Assembly: GCA_947258895.1 (NCBI GenBank)
Contig: CAMYKE010000102.1
Coordinates: 1-9,518, forward strand
Reading direction: 5' to 3'
DNA from: an uncultured Pseudomonadales bacterium
Lineage (GTDB): Bacteria; Pseudomonadota; Gammaproteobacteria; Pseudomonadales; IMCC2047
DNA length: 9,518 bases
A model generated the notes under the pieces. The model worked only from the letters and a program-made list of their open reading frames with translations, had not been told where the DNA came from and made no database searches. Below, one piece after another: positions 1 through 7,996 of the stretch (position 1 is its first letter; the number at the start of each line of letters is the position of its first letter). The translations under genes and the position numbers were made by a program.

Positions 1-369
1 CGCCAGGATGCCGCCCAGGTTGTCGGACGGGTGGCCCCATTCCGCCGCCAGCCAGGTGTCGTTGAAATCGAGCCAGCGGATGCTGCAGCCGATATCCCAG
101 GCCGCCTTGACCGGATCGAGTCGCAACCGGGTGCCGGGCACGCGAGCGCCATGGGGAACCACCGTGCCCTCGACCAGCGGGCCCAGGTGCTTGGTGCATT
201 CGGGAAAGCGCAGCGCCAACAGGCCGCAGCCGAGGGTGTCCATCAGGCAATTACGGGCGGTATCCCAGGCCTCGTTCGATTCGATCCGGTAGTTCAAAAC
301 ATAGTCGGCAATATCCTGGAGTACCCGGTCATAATCGGGGCGATCCGCTACATCAACATTCGCGTTCAT
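1..369 (-). CDS. prpD: 2-methylcitrate dehydratase PrpD, N-terminal part (cut by left edge)
   Basis: PrpD dehydrates 2-methylcitrate to 2-methyl-cis-aconitate, a cytoplasmic step of the methylcitrate cycle for propionyl-CoA breakdown. Translating from the ATG whose complement is at 367-369 gives 123 residues with no stop. They carry the PrpD/MmgE N-terminal pattern: a [15 protein letters not shown] stretch near residues 13-27, [12 protein letters not shown] near 40-51, [15 protein letters not shown] near 77-91, and the conserved [21 protein letters not shown] segment ending near residue 117. Only about a quarter of the usual ~480 residues is in the window; the rest lies left of base 1. A modest purine-rich GAGAGA precedes the start on the minus strand. 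It follows prpC after about 99 bp on the same strand, so it is probably the third gene of a prpBCD operon. The presence of PrpD itself suggests the simple PrpD route rather than the AcnD/PrpF variant, although genes beyond the edge cannot be seen. Confidence 0.93.
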   Translation of the reverse strand, partial: MNANVDVADRPDYDRVLQDIADYVLNYRIESNEAWDTARNCLMDTLGCGLLALRFPECTKHLGPLVEGTVVPHGARVPGTRLRLDPVKAAWDIGCSIRWLDFNDTWLAAEWGHPSDNLGGILA

Positions 370-468
370 GGTTTGTTCTCTCAAGATTCTGGCTAGTTAG
401 TTCAGTACTCATGTTCGGGCAGCGCGCCGCCTCTGCAAAGCACCACGGTCGCACAGAGCTGAGTCGCA

Positions 469-1596
469 CTAGCGCTGCGACAATGGCACGACCTTGCGCG
501 CATCCGGGCCGATGTATTCGGCGCTGGGGCGGATAATCCGGTTGTCAGCGCGTTGCTCAAAGACGTGCGCCGCCCAGCCGGTCGTCCGCGACATCACAAA
601 GATGGGCGTAAACAGCGATGTAGGAATGCCCATAAAGTGGTATGCCGAAGCATGGAAAAAATCGGCATTGCAGAACAATTTCTTCTCCCGCCACATGACT
701 TCCTCGCAGCGCTCCGATACGGGATACAGCACTTGACCTCCCACCTCCTCCCCCAGCTTGCGCGCCCAGCCTTTAATCACCTCGTTACGCGGATCCGACT
801 CGGTATAGATCGCGTGGCCGAAGCCCATCACCTTTTCCTTGCGCGCCAGCCTGGCGAGCAGCTCCCGTTCCGCTTCGGCCGGAGACTCCCAGTGTTCAAT
901 CATTGCCATCGCCGCCTCGTTGGCACCGCCATGCAACGGCCCACGCAAGGACCCAATGGCACCGGTGATACAGCTATGCAGGTCCGACAGGGTCGAAGCA
1001 CAAACCCGCGCGGTAAACGTCGACGCATTGAATTCATGCTCCGCATAGAGGATCAGCGATATATGCATCACCTTCTCGTGCAGCGCGCTTGGCGCCCGAC
1101 CATGCAGCAACTGCAGGAAGTGCCCGCCGATGGAGTCTGCCCCGGTAGTAAGATCGACCCGCACGCCGTCGTGGCTGAAGCGATACCAGTAGGTAACCAT
1201 ACCGGGCAATGTCGCAAGCAGCCGGTCGGCGAGGTCATACTGCTGGGCAAAATCGGTTTCGGTTTCCAGATTGCCGAGCATCGAAACCCCGGTACGTAGC
1301 ACATCCATCGGGTGGGCGGTGGCCGGTATGCGTTCCAGCACTTCTGTTAACGCATCGGGGAGCTCCCGCAACGCTCGCAAATTGGCCTTGTACTCGCCAA
1401 GCTCGGTGGCGGTCGGCAACTCGCCATGGAACAGCAACCAGGCGACTTCCTCGAATTCACAGTGCTCTGCCAGATCCCTGACGTCATATCCATAGTAGGT
1501 GAGGCCTTCCCGGCCGGGCGCCGCGACCGTACAGATCGCCGTCTTCCCGGCAACCTGTCCGCGCAGACCGGCGCCCTCGAGTTTCTTGTGCACCAT
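469..1596 (-). CDS. prpC: 2-methylcitrate synthase PrpC
   Basis: PrpC condenses propionyl-CoA with oxaloacetate to give 2-methylcitrate and CoA, the entry step of the methylcitrate cycle. The 375-residue product has the usual length of the short bacterial citrate-synthase-like PrpC enzymes. The catalytic triad is visible: His222 in GPLHGGANE, His261 in GFGHAIY and Asp312 in ADFFHAS. The EHEFNAS segment (186-192) and an arginine-containing NRIIRPSAEYIGP stretch near the C-terminus (352-364) are typical too. The N-terminal GLRGQVAGKTAICTV pattern favours the methylcitrate synthase branch over housekeeping citrate synthase (GltA, about 430 residues), and the position between prpB and prpD agrees. 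The ATG is preceded on the minus strand by a GGGAG ribosome binding site at suitable spacing. The stop is TAG. The gene starts 63 bp after the prpB stop, so co-transcription is likely. Confidence 0.95.
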   Translation of the reverse strand: MVHKKLEGAGLRGQVAGKTAICTVAAPGREGLTYYGYDVRDLAEHCEFEEVAWLLFHGELPTATELGEYKANLRALRELPDALTEVLERIPATAHPMDVLRTGVSMLGNLETETDFAQQYDLADRLLATLPGMVTYWYRFSHDGVRVDLTTGADSIGGHFLQLLHGRAPSALHEKVMHISLILYAEHEFNASTFTARVCASTLSDLHSCITGAIGSLRGPLHGGANEAAMAMIEHWESPAEAERELLARLARKEKVMGFGHAIYTESDPRNEVIKGWARKLGEEVGGQVLYPVSERCEEVMWREKKLFCNADFFHASAYHFMGIPTSLFTPIFVMSRTTGWAAHVFEQRADNRIIRPSAEYIGPDARKVVPLSQR

Positions 1597-1659
1597 CTTC
1601 GTCTCCCAATGCTCGCTTCGTGTTACTGTTTCGATTTCATGAACCGGCTCAATGACAGG

Positions 1660-2547
1660 TTATCGGTCCCCGTTATCGCCGTCAGCAAACAGCTGGTCCA
1701 GCTTGCGCTCATACTCGTGGTAGTCAAGGTATTCATAGAGTTCCGAACGGGTTTGCATGGTCGCAACAACATCCACCTGGTCGCCCGCTGCCAGCAGGTG
1801 CCGATAGACATTTTCTGCGGCCTTGTTCATCGCCCGTAACGCCGTAAGCGGGTACAGCACCATGTCGACTCCGTGCGCACCGAGTTCGCCGGTATTGAAT
1901 AGCGGCGTCATGCCGAACTCGGTCATATTGGCCAACAGCGGCGCGTCGACCGCGCTCTTGATCGCCTGGTACTCATCCGGCGTCGCCATCGCCTCGGCGA
2001 AAATGCCGTCCGCGCCTGCCTCGATATACGCACCCATCCGCTCGATCGCGCCGTTAACTCCCTCTCTCGCATAAGCGTCGCAGCGCGCCATGATAAAAAA
2101 ATCCGGGTCGCTGCGCGCGTCCACCGCGGCCTTGATCCGGTCCACCATTTCCGTGCGGCTGACGAGTTCCTTGTTGGGTCGATGCCCGCAACGCTTCTGC
2201 GCTACCTGATCCTCGAGGTGCACCGCCGCGATCCCGGCGCGAATCGACTCCCTGATGGTACGGGCAATATTGAACGCCCCGCCCCATCCGGTATCGATAT
2301 CCACCAGCAGCGGTACCGCTACGGCAGTCGAAATGCGGCGCGCGTCTTCCAGCACGTCGTTCATGCTGGTCATGCCGAGATCCGGCAAGCCATAGGACGC
2401 ATTGGCACAGGCGCCGCCGGATAGATACACCGCCCGGTGACCGATCTTCTGCGCCATCAGCGCGGTGTAGGCGTTGACGGTGCCGACAATCTGTAGCGGA
2501 CTATTGTCAATCAGGGCCTGGCGGAAGCTGGCTCCGGGGGTTTGCAT
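1660..2547 (-). CDS. prpB: 2-methylisocitrate lyase PrpB
   Basis: PrpB cleaves 2-methylisocitrate to pyruvate and succinate, the last step of the methylcitrate cycle. It belongs to the isocitrate lyase/PEP mutase superfamily of metal-dependent TIM-barrel enzymes. I start it at the ATG complementary to 2545-2547, because a perfect AGGAGG lies 9 nt upstream and the product then begins [12 protein letters not shown] as in known PrpB proteins. The frame is open 16 codons further upstream, but that extension is unlike the family. The 295-residue product matches the usual length. Visible motifs are YLSGG (about 41-45), the metal-binding LVDIDTGWG segment (about 81-89, Asp83 and Asp85), the catalytic KRCGH loop (118-122, Cys120) and the TEFGMTPLF region (about 209-217). 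It is the first gene of the leftward operon. The region upstream carries a perfect palindrome at 2631-2650 that may control it. Confidence 0.95.
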   Translation of the reverse strand: MQTPGASFRQALIDNSPLQIVGTVNAYTALMAQKIGHRAVYLSGGACANASYGLPDLGMTSMNDVLEDARRISTAVAVPLLVDIDTGWGGAFNIARTIRESIRAGIAAVHLEDQVAQKRCGHRPNKELVSRTEMVDRIKAAVDARSDPDFFIMARCDAYAREGVNGAIERMGAYIEAGADGIFAEAMATPDEYQAIKSAVDAPLLANMTEFGMTPLFNTGELGAHGVDMVLYPLTALRAMNKAAENVYRHLLAAGDQVDVVATMQTRSELYEYLDYHEYERKLDQLFADGDNGDR

Positions 2548-2556
2548 GACACGGAA

Positions 2557-2562
2557 CCTCCT
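2557..2562 (-). promoter_or_regulatory. Strong ribosome binding site of prpB
   Basis: The plus-strand bases CCTCCT read AGGAGG on the minus strand, a perfect Shine-Dalgarno core, with 9 nt before the ATG at 2547. It decides the prpB start in favour of this ATG over the open frame that continues upstream to 2595. Confidence 0.85.
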
Positions 2563-2630
2563 GCATTGGACGTGAATATTGTCGCGAACACGCAATACGA
2601 GGCCAGCTGCGTTTTCGCGCTGCCGAAGTA

Positions 2631-2650
2631 GAATACCGCATATGGTATTC
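2631..2650. promoter_or_regulatory. 20-bp palindrome, candidate operator upstream of prpB
   Basis: GAATACCgcatatGGTATTC has perfect 7-bp arms around a 6-bp spacer, which suits a dimeric DNA-binding regulator. A further half-site-like GGTATCG follows at 2653-2659. It lies about 84-103 bp upstream of the prpB start codon. The symmetry is seen directly; the link to prp control is inferred from position only. I do not recognise the binding protein. Confidence 0.45.
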
Positions 2651-2683
2651 CCGGTATCGGAACATTTGGACTACGGCGTTATA

Positions 2684-2710
2684 GCGAACAGCGCTACTGG
2701 CTAGCGAACA
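2684..2710. repeat. Direct repeat TAGCGAACA, 20-bp period
   Basis: The nonamer TAGCGAACA occurs at 2682-2690 and again at 2702-2710, exactly 20 bp apart, which puts both copies on the same face of the helix. The core GCGAACA recurs at 2584-2590, 100 bp from the first copy. Spacing and location suggest possible regulator sites, but the motif is short and chance is not excluded. Confidence 0.3.
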
Positions 2711-2912
2711 ACGGGTTACGCTGCCAGGGGATCGCCTTGCGATGAACGTCGTAATCGTCTTATTCGCGGCTGATTGGTAATCAATATATCCTGCTCGCCA
2801 ACATCGCTGCAAGCGCCGTCGCGATCGGCTTTGACCGTTAATTCCGTAACGCAAAAAATAGGCTGAAACCAGTTGTAGCAACAAATTTTGGGAAAAAATT
2901 GCCCGGACCCCC

Positions 2913-2941
2913 TTGGAATATGTTGCGCTGCAACATAGAAT
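2913..2941 (+). promoter_or_regulatory. Sigma70-like promoter of the DUF2760/Hsp70 operon
   Basis: TTGGAA at 2913-2918 and TAGAAT at 2936-2941 are separated by exactly 17 bp, matching 4 of 6 and 5 of 6 consensus bases. The predicted start of transcription is near 2948, giving a leader of about 110 nt before the ATG at 3060. The spacer is occupied by a perfect palindrome (2919-2937), so a bound regulator would cover the polymerase site. No CIRCE element (TTAGCACTC-N9-GAGTGCTAA) is seen here. Confidence 0.55.
2919..2937. promoter_or_regulatory. Palindromic operator candidate inside the promoter spacer
   Basis: TATGTTGCgctGCAACATA has perfect 8-bp arms around a 3-bp centre. It fills the spacer between the -35 and -10 hexamers and takes the first two bases of the -10, the classic position for a repressor site. 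The TTGC-N3-GCAA core resembles TGC-rich boxes reported for the polyhydroxyalkanoate regulator PhaR; that resemblance is from memory and only suggestive. Confidence 0.55.
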
Positions 2942-3059
2942 AGCGCCCAGTTTACTGTCGCGTTCGTCACAACGCTGGTGTATCCGCTTGCGCTGGCCAC
3001 AGGCCATCAATCGCAGAGCATTGTGCGCGACTACTTTTCACCTTACTGGAAGGTTGAAT

Positions 3060-3617
3060 ATGAGCACCACAACCCCGAATTTTTTTGTGCGGCTGTTTTA
3101 TTCAGTCGTAGTTTTTATTCGTTACATTTTCGACGGCAAGTTTGCTGCGGCGGTGCACCGGGCGAAAAATAGCCTGCCTGCAACCGAGCCGCTGGAGGCA
3201 GCGCCTGCCGAGGAACACCCCGCGACGGTCGTTGCCACCCTGCCTGAGTCAGCATTGCAGTTGCTGTCGCTGCTGCAACAGGAAGCGCGGTTGATCGATT
3301 TTGTCCAGGAGGATCTCACCGGTTTCAACGATGCGGATATCGGCGCTGTCGGGCGCGTGGTACATGCCGGCTGCCACAAGGTCATCACCGAACACTTTGA
3401 CCTGGCTCCGGTCAGCACCGCCGCCGAGCAGTCCCGGGTGACGCTCGAAAGCGGCTTCAACGCCGCTCACTATCGCCTGACCGGCAACCTGACCGGCGAA
3501 CCGCCGTTCACCGGCACCCTGGTGCATCCCGGTTGGCAGGTGACGGCCACCAACCTGCCGCAATTGGTGGAAGGCCATGACCTGAACATTCTCGCCCCTG
3601 CGGAGGTGGAACTATGA
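3060..3617 (+). CDS. DUF2760 family protein, first gene of the Hsp70 operon
   Basis: A 185-residue protein of unknown function that I recognise as a DUF2760 family member. The start is the ATG at 3060, with a weak GGAAGG seven nt upstream. The frame is open further upstream, but those codons overlap the promoter. Residues 8-24 (FFVRLFYSVVVFIRYIF) are hydrophobic and aromatic with two arginines, suggesting membrane association. A variable Ala/Pro/Glu-rich linker follows (about 38-60). The conserved domain then begins: LLSLLQQEARLIDFVQEDLTG (68-88), GRVVHAGCHKVITEHFDL (98-115), and a C-terminal part with GEPPFTGTLVHPGW (146-159) and APAEVEL at the very end. The stop overlaps the start of the next gene by 4 bp (ATGA), so translation is probably coupled. 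The consistent link with Hsp70 genes suggests a partner or membrane adaptor for them; this is inference. Confidence 0.82.
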   Translation: MSTTTPNFFVRLFYSVVVFIRYIFDGKFAAAVHRAKNSLPATEPLEAAPAEEHPATVVATLPESALQLLSLLQQEARLIDFVQEDLTGFNDADIGAVGRVVHAGCHKVITEHFDLAPVSTAAEQSRVTLESGFNAAHYRLTGNLTGEPPFTGTLVHPGWQVTATNLPQLVEGHDLNILAPAEVEL

Positions 3618-5449
3618 GCGAACCCAAATACGCGATTGGTATCGATCTAGGTACTACCCATTCAGTACTCTCCTATGCCGACCTGGAGACACCGGACGGC
3701 GAGGAATTACTGGAGCAAGTACTGCCAATTCCACAGCTTACGGGCCCCGGCCAGGTGGAGAGCCTGCAACAGCTGCCATCCTTTCTCTACATCCCGCACG
3801 ACGAGGAACTGAGCGAGGCGGACCGCGCTTTGCCATGGGGCGGGCACGATCGCTATATCGGCGGCGACTTCGCGCGCGACAAGGGTCTGCAAACGCCACT
3901 GCGCCTGGTATCCAGCGCCAAGAGCTGGTTGTGCCATGCCGGCAAGGATTGCCGCGAGGCGTTTTTGCCACTGGGCGCGCCCGAGGATGTTAGCAAGGTA
4001 TCGCCGCTGGAGGCCTCGGCCCAGTACCTGCGGCATGTAAAGGACGCCTGGGACCAGCAATTTCCGGACACGCCCTTTGCAGAACAAAAGGTCACCATCA
4101 CCGTGCCGGCGTCCTTCGATCCGGCGGCACGCAAGCTGACGGAAGAGGCCGCCAACAGCGTTGGCCTCGAGCAATTTACCCTGCTGGAAGAACCCCAGTC
4201 TGCCCTGTACAGCTGGATACTTAATCACGGCGAGCAGTGGCGTGACCAGGTCTCCCTCGGCGATATTATTCTGGTCGTCGATATCGGTGGTGGTACCACC
4301 GACCTGTCGTTGATGGCCGTTACCGAGCAAGACGGTAACCTGGAGTTACAGCGCGTTGCCGTGGGCGACCATATATTGCTGGGCGGAGACAATATGGACC
4401 TGGCGCTGGCGTACAGCATACGCGCCAAGCTCGCGGCGGACGGCAAGCAACTGGAAGGCTGGCAGGTTCAGGGCATCACCCAGGCCTGCCGCAGCGCCAA
4501 GGAACAATTGCTGTCGGATCAGTCCCTGGAAGCGGTACCGATCGTGGTGCCGTCACGGGGTACCAGCCTGGTCGGCGGCAGCCTGCGCACAGAACTCACC
4601 CGCGATGAAGTGGAAAACGCGCTGGTGCAGGGCTTTTTTCCCGAAGTCGCCATCAGCGATCATCCGATCGCCAGGGCCCGCGGGGCGCTGACCAGCGTTG
4701 GCTTGCCCTATGCCCAGGACGCCGCGATCACCCGTCACCTGGCGAGCTTTTTGAGTCGCCAGGCCAATGCGACCGACAACCTTGAGGGCTTCGAAGACTC
4801 CGACCAGGAGTTTATCCAACCCACCGCACTGCTGTTTAACGGCGGCGCCCTGAAGTCGCCGATCCTCGCGGACCGCTTGCAATCCGTCCTCAACGGCTGG
4901 CTCGCCGACGCGGGCGCCGATCCGGTCAAGCTGCTGGAAGGCGTCGATCTTGACCTCGCGGTCGGACGCGGCGCAGCCTACTATGGCTACGTGCAGTCCG
5001 GCAAGGGGGTACGCATTCGCGGCGGGCTGGCCAGTGCCTTCTATGTAGGCATCGAAAGCGCGATGCCCGCCATACCCGGTATGGAACCGCCGCTCAATGC
5101 GATCTGTATTGCACCCTTCGGTATGGAAGAGGGCGACCAGGCCGAGTTGCCAAGCCAGGAAGTGGGGCTGGTGGTCGGTGAGCCGGTGCGGTTTCGCTTT
5201 TTTGGCTCCACCGTGCGACGCGAGGATGGCGTCGGCGACAGCTTTGAATGGATGCCGGATTCAGGGCTGGAGGAACTGGAACCCATCGAGGTCAATTTAG
5301 CGGCCGAAGGTCGCGCCGTCGGTGAAGTGGTTCCGGTCAAGCTGACGGCCCGGGTTACCGAGGTGGGTACCCTGCAGCTGGAAGCAGTCGCCAGTGACAA
5401 CAGCGGCCGTTGGCAGGTGGAGCTCAGCGTCAGGGACCAGGCCGCCTGA
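3614..5449 (+). CDS. Hsp70 family protein (DnaK-like ATPase, lid-less)
   Basis: A 611-residue Hsp70-family protein. The actin-like ATPase domain has phosphate-1 IGIDLGTTHS (8-17), SAKSWL with Lys103 at the place of the catalytic lysine, TVPASFD (163-169), LLEEPQSAL (190-198), phosphate-2 VVDIGGGTTDLSL (221-233), LGGDNMDLALA (256-266), the adenosine-site LLFNGGALKSPILADRL (406-422) and AVGRGAAYYG (449-458). The C-terminal 140 residues look beta-rich and end in TEVGTLQLEAVASDNSGRW. They replace the normal substrate-binding domain, and no helical lid or EEVD-like tail follows. It is therefore not the housekeeping DnaK, and no dnaJ or grpE is beside it. The start is fixed by the 4-bp overlap with the DUF2760 gene and by GGAGGTGGA just upstream. 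It is closely patterned on the next gene's N-terminal half, so the two are tandem paralogs. ATP hydrolysis is likely; the client is unknown. Confidence 0.9.
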   Translation: MSEPKYAIGIDLGTTHSVLSYADLETPDGEELLEQVLPIPQLTGPGQVESLQQLPSFLYIPHDEELSEADRALPWGGHDRYIGGDFARDKGLQTPLRLVSSAKSWLCHAGKDCREAFLPLGAPEDVSKVSPLEASAQYLRHVKDAWDQQFPDTPFAEQKVTITVPASFDPAARKLTEEAANSVGLEQFTLLEEPQSALYSWILNHGEQWRDQVSLGDIILVVDIGGGTTDLSLMAVTEQDGNLELQRVAVGDHILLGGDNMDLALAYSIRAKLAADGKQLEGWQVQGITQACRSAKEQLLSDQSLEAVPIVVPSRGTSLVGGSLRTELTRDEVENALVQGFFPEVAISDHPIARARGALTSVGLPYAQDAAITRHLASFLSRQANATDNLEGFEDSDQEFIQPTALLFNGGALKSPILADRLQSVLNGWLADAGADPVKLLEGVDLDLAVGRGAAYYGYVQSGKGVRIRGGLASAFYVGIESAMPAIPGMEPPLNAICIAPFGMEEGDQAELPSQEVGLVVGEPVRFRFFGSTVRREDGVGDSFEWMPDSGLEELEPIEVNLAAEGRAVGEVVPVKLTARVTEVGTLQLEAVASDNSGRWQVELSVRDQAA

Positions 5450-5903
5450 AGCGGCGCCCGTCGCGTAATCCGACATGACAGGATACCTGGTCGGCATCGA
5501 TCTGGGCACTACCCATACGGTGGTGGCCTATACCCGATCGGATCCTGCCGAGCCCGACCATCCGGTCGAGGTCCTGCCGATCCCGCAACTGGTAGCCGCG
5601 GGTGAGGTGGCGGCGCGGCCCCTGCTGTCATCTGTCTGTTACCTGTATGAACCCGGGGAATTCGATGTCCATGATATCGGGTTACCATGGCGAGCGTCGG
5701 ACAACGAGGATGACAGCCATCGAGAGGGCATCATCGTTGGCGACTGGGCCCGTGAACTGGGCGAAAAAACCCCCGGGCGGCTGGTGGCGAGCGCCAAAAG
5801 TTGGCTATCCCACAACCGGGTAGACCGCAACGCCGCGATTCTCCCGTGGGGAGATAGCGGCACCCTCACCAAGATTTCTCCCGTGCAAGCCAGCGCCTGT
5901 TTC

Positions 5904-5911
5904 CTGGCTGG
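5904..5911 (+). other. Frameshift site: CTGG tandem duplication
   Basis: Bases 5904-5911 read CTGGCTGG. Dropping one CTGG makes the frame run TTC CTG GGT CAC GTG, giving ASACFL-GHVRAAW. This aligns without a gap to ASAQYL-RHVKDAW in the upstream paralog (residues 134-146). The 4-bp insertion therefore explains both the frame change and the length. Confidence 0.75.
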
Positions 5912-7981
5912 GTCACGTGCGGGCGGCCTGGAACCACCGGTTTCCGGAGCATCGCCTGGAACAACAAAGCGTAGTAATCACGGTGCCCGCCTCCTTCGAC
6001 GAGGGGGCCCGGGCATTGACCCTGGAAGCTGCACAGCAGGCCGGACTCAAGCAAATCAAACTGCTCGAGGAACCCCAGGCCGCCTGTTACGACTGGCTCG
6101 CCAGCCATTCAACCTTGCCCGCCGCCAGCCGCCTGCTGCTGATCTGCGATGTCGGTGGCGGCACCACCGACCTGACCCTGATCGGCATCGATCGAAGCGG
6201 TTCCGAACCAGTGCTGGATCGCATCGGGGTTGGCAACCACCTGATGCTTGGTGGTGACAACATCGACCTTGCCCTGGCACACCAGGTGGAGAGTCAGTCC
6301 GGCGAACAGCGCCTGAATTACGCGCGACTGACGCAATTGCTACAGCAGACCCGCCTGGCCAAGGAGGCGCTGCTGCGCCCGGACGCCCCTGCCAGTCGCA
6401 ACGTAACGCTGTTGGCGGGGGGCAGCAAATTGATGAGCGGCACCAAATCAGTCGAACTGCAACGCGAACAGGTGCAGGAGCTGGTATTGCAGGGGTACTT
6501 CCCGCTCGTAGACCTGACAGCCAGCACCCGGTCCCGGCGCTCTGCCGTTGTGGAGTTTGGCCTGCCCTATGAGAGCGAAGCGGCCATTACCCGCCATCTG
6601 GCAGATTTTATTTTGCGCCACCAGCAGGCGATGGCCAAAGCACTGAATGTCGCGGTCGATCCCGCCCGGCCGTTGCTTCCCGACAGCCTGCTGCTCAATG
6701 GCGGCGTATTCAATGCCGCGCTGATTCGTGAACGGGTCATCGCCCAGCTGGAGAGCTGGCGCGGCGAGACCATCAACGAGCTTGCCGGGATCGACCCGAA
6801 CCTGGCGGTGGCGCGTGGCGCGGTACTCTATGGAGTCGCCCAACTCGGCCGTGGCAGGAAAATTGGTGGCGGTTCGGCCCGTAGCTACTATCTCAAACTG
6901 AACGCCGACACCACACCTGCTGACGAGACCAGCCAACTGATTTGCCTGTTGCCCAAGGGATCACCGGTAGGCCAGCCGTTACCCCTGCCGGATCGGGAAT
7001 TCGCCCTGGTGCTGGGTGATCCGGTGCGGTTCGACCTGCTGGCATCGACCGCCGATACCAGCAGCACGGCGGGCGACCTGGTCAGCGCAACCCTCCAGGA
7101 CGAGATGATATCGCTGCCGCCGTTAGCTACGGTACTGACCGCCGCGGAAGATTCCAGTCCAGCACAGCATGGCGCACCGCGAGAAGCCCGGGTGCGGTTA
7201 CAGACGGAACTGACTGAAATTGGTACCCTGGCGCTGAGTTGCATCAATTCTGCAACCGGCCAGAAATGGTTGCTGGACTTCCAGCTGCGCGATGCATCGC
7301 AGCCCGCCACCCGCCACGCCTCCGACACGACCGAATCGGGGGCGTCTGCGAGCGCCGGGTCAAGCCGCCATCCCAAACTGGATGCCGCGCTAGCCCGTAT
7401 CGACGGCCTGTATGGCAAGGCCACCAGCAAACCTGATCCCAAAATGATCAAGACCATCCGCAATGACCTGGAAAAGCTGCTGGGTAACCGCCAGGAATGG
7501 GATACCGCGCTGATTCGGGAGCTCTTCGACCGCCTGTTAGCGGGTCGGAAACAACGTCGTCGCAGCATCGCTCACGAACGCCTGTGGTTGAATCTGGCAG
7601 GCTTTTGCCTGCGCCCCGGGTATGGCGCCGAGCTCGATGCCTGGCGGGTGGATCAACTCGAGCAGATCTATCAGCAAGGTGTCATCCATCGGGATGAGCC
7701 GCGGGTCTGGGCGGAATGGTGGACCCTGTGGCGCCGGATTGCGGGTGCTCTGAGTGAAACCATGCAGGAAAATTTATTCCGGGATATCAGCCATTACCTG
7801 CACCCGTCGGTCACCAACTCGCGGAAACGCATGGCAGAGTTGCAAAAACGCGCGTATAACGAAATGGTGCGGTTGCTGGGTTCGCTCGAAGGATTGGCCA
7901 CCGAGCAGAAAAAAGACGCAGGCAACTGGCTGCTGCAACGCTTGCAAAAAGCGGCGGAACCGGAGCAGACCTGGTGGGCAA

Positions 7982-7996
7982 TAGGCCCAGGCCTGG
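7982..7996 (+). other. Second frame change, likely deletion scar in the DUF3731 region
   Basis: Reading must pass from the frame of WWAIG (ending at 7986) to the frame of WLEPLLEKDW (from 7994), because the second frame has a TAG at 7982-7984. The junction carries AGGCC twice (7983-7987 and 7989-7993), a possible microhomology. From memory of DUF3731 proteins, about 25 residues usually stand between these two motifs and are absent here. Confidence 0.55.

Larger units (their letters stand above)
2548..3059. other. Divergent intergenic control region between prpB and the DUF2760/Hsp70 operon
   Basis: About 510 bp with no gene I can support. Open frames on the minus strand across 2507-3010 encode nothing recognisable and overlap control signals. 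It holds the prpB ribosome binding site, a 20-bp palindrome (2631-2650), a repeated GCGAACA motif (2584, 2684, 2704), small A/T-richer stretches near 2760-2800 and 2860-2905, and a rightward sigma70-like promoter with an embedded palindrome (2913-2941). A loose ATTG...CAAT symmetry (2578-2596) lies just upstream of prpB. I could not identify a convincing -35/-10 pair for prpB on the minus strand. No gene for a PrpR-type regulator is present here. Confidence 0.7.

Noticed and set aside
553..1299. Plus-strand open frame (248 codons) over prpC
   Set aside because: It lies wholly inside the antisense of prpC, whose catalytic residues and length are intact; it is a shadow frame.
2548..2595. Upstream extension of prpB by 16 codons
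   Set aside because: The AGGAGG at 2557-2562 sits at ideal distance from the ATG at 2547, and known PrpB proteins begin near MQTPGASFR.
2507..3010. Minus-strand open frames (up to 167 codons) in the intergenic region
   Set aside because: They run over the rightward promoter, the palindromes and the prpB start. They lack a good ribosome binding site and have no recognisable domain.
5904..5917. Programmed ribosomal frameshift in the second Hsp70
   Set aside because: No slippery heptamer or obvious stimulatory hairpin is seen. A CTGG duplication explains the shift and the alignment exactly, and a second lesion exists downstream.
6888..7568. Minus-strand open frame (226 codons) within the second Hsp70
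   Set aside because: It is Ser/Arg-rich nonsense antisense to conserved Hsp70 and linker sequence.
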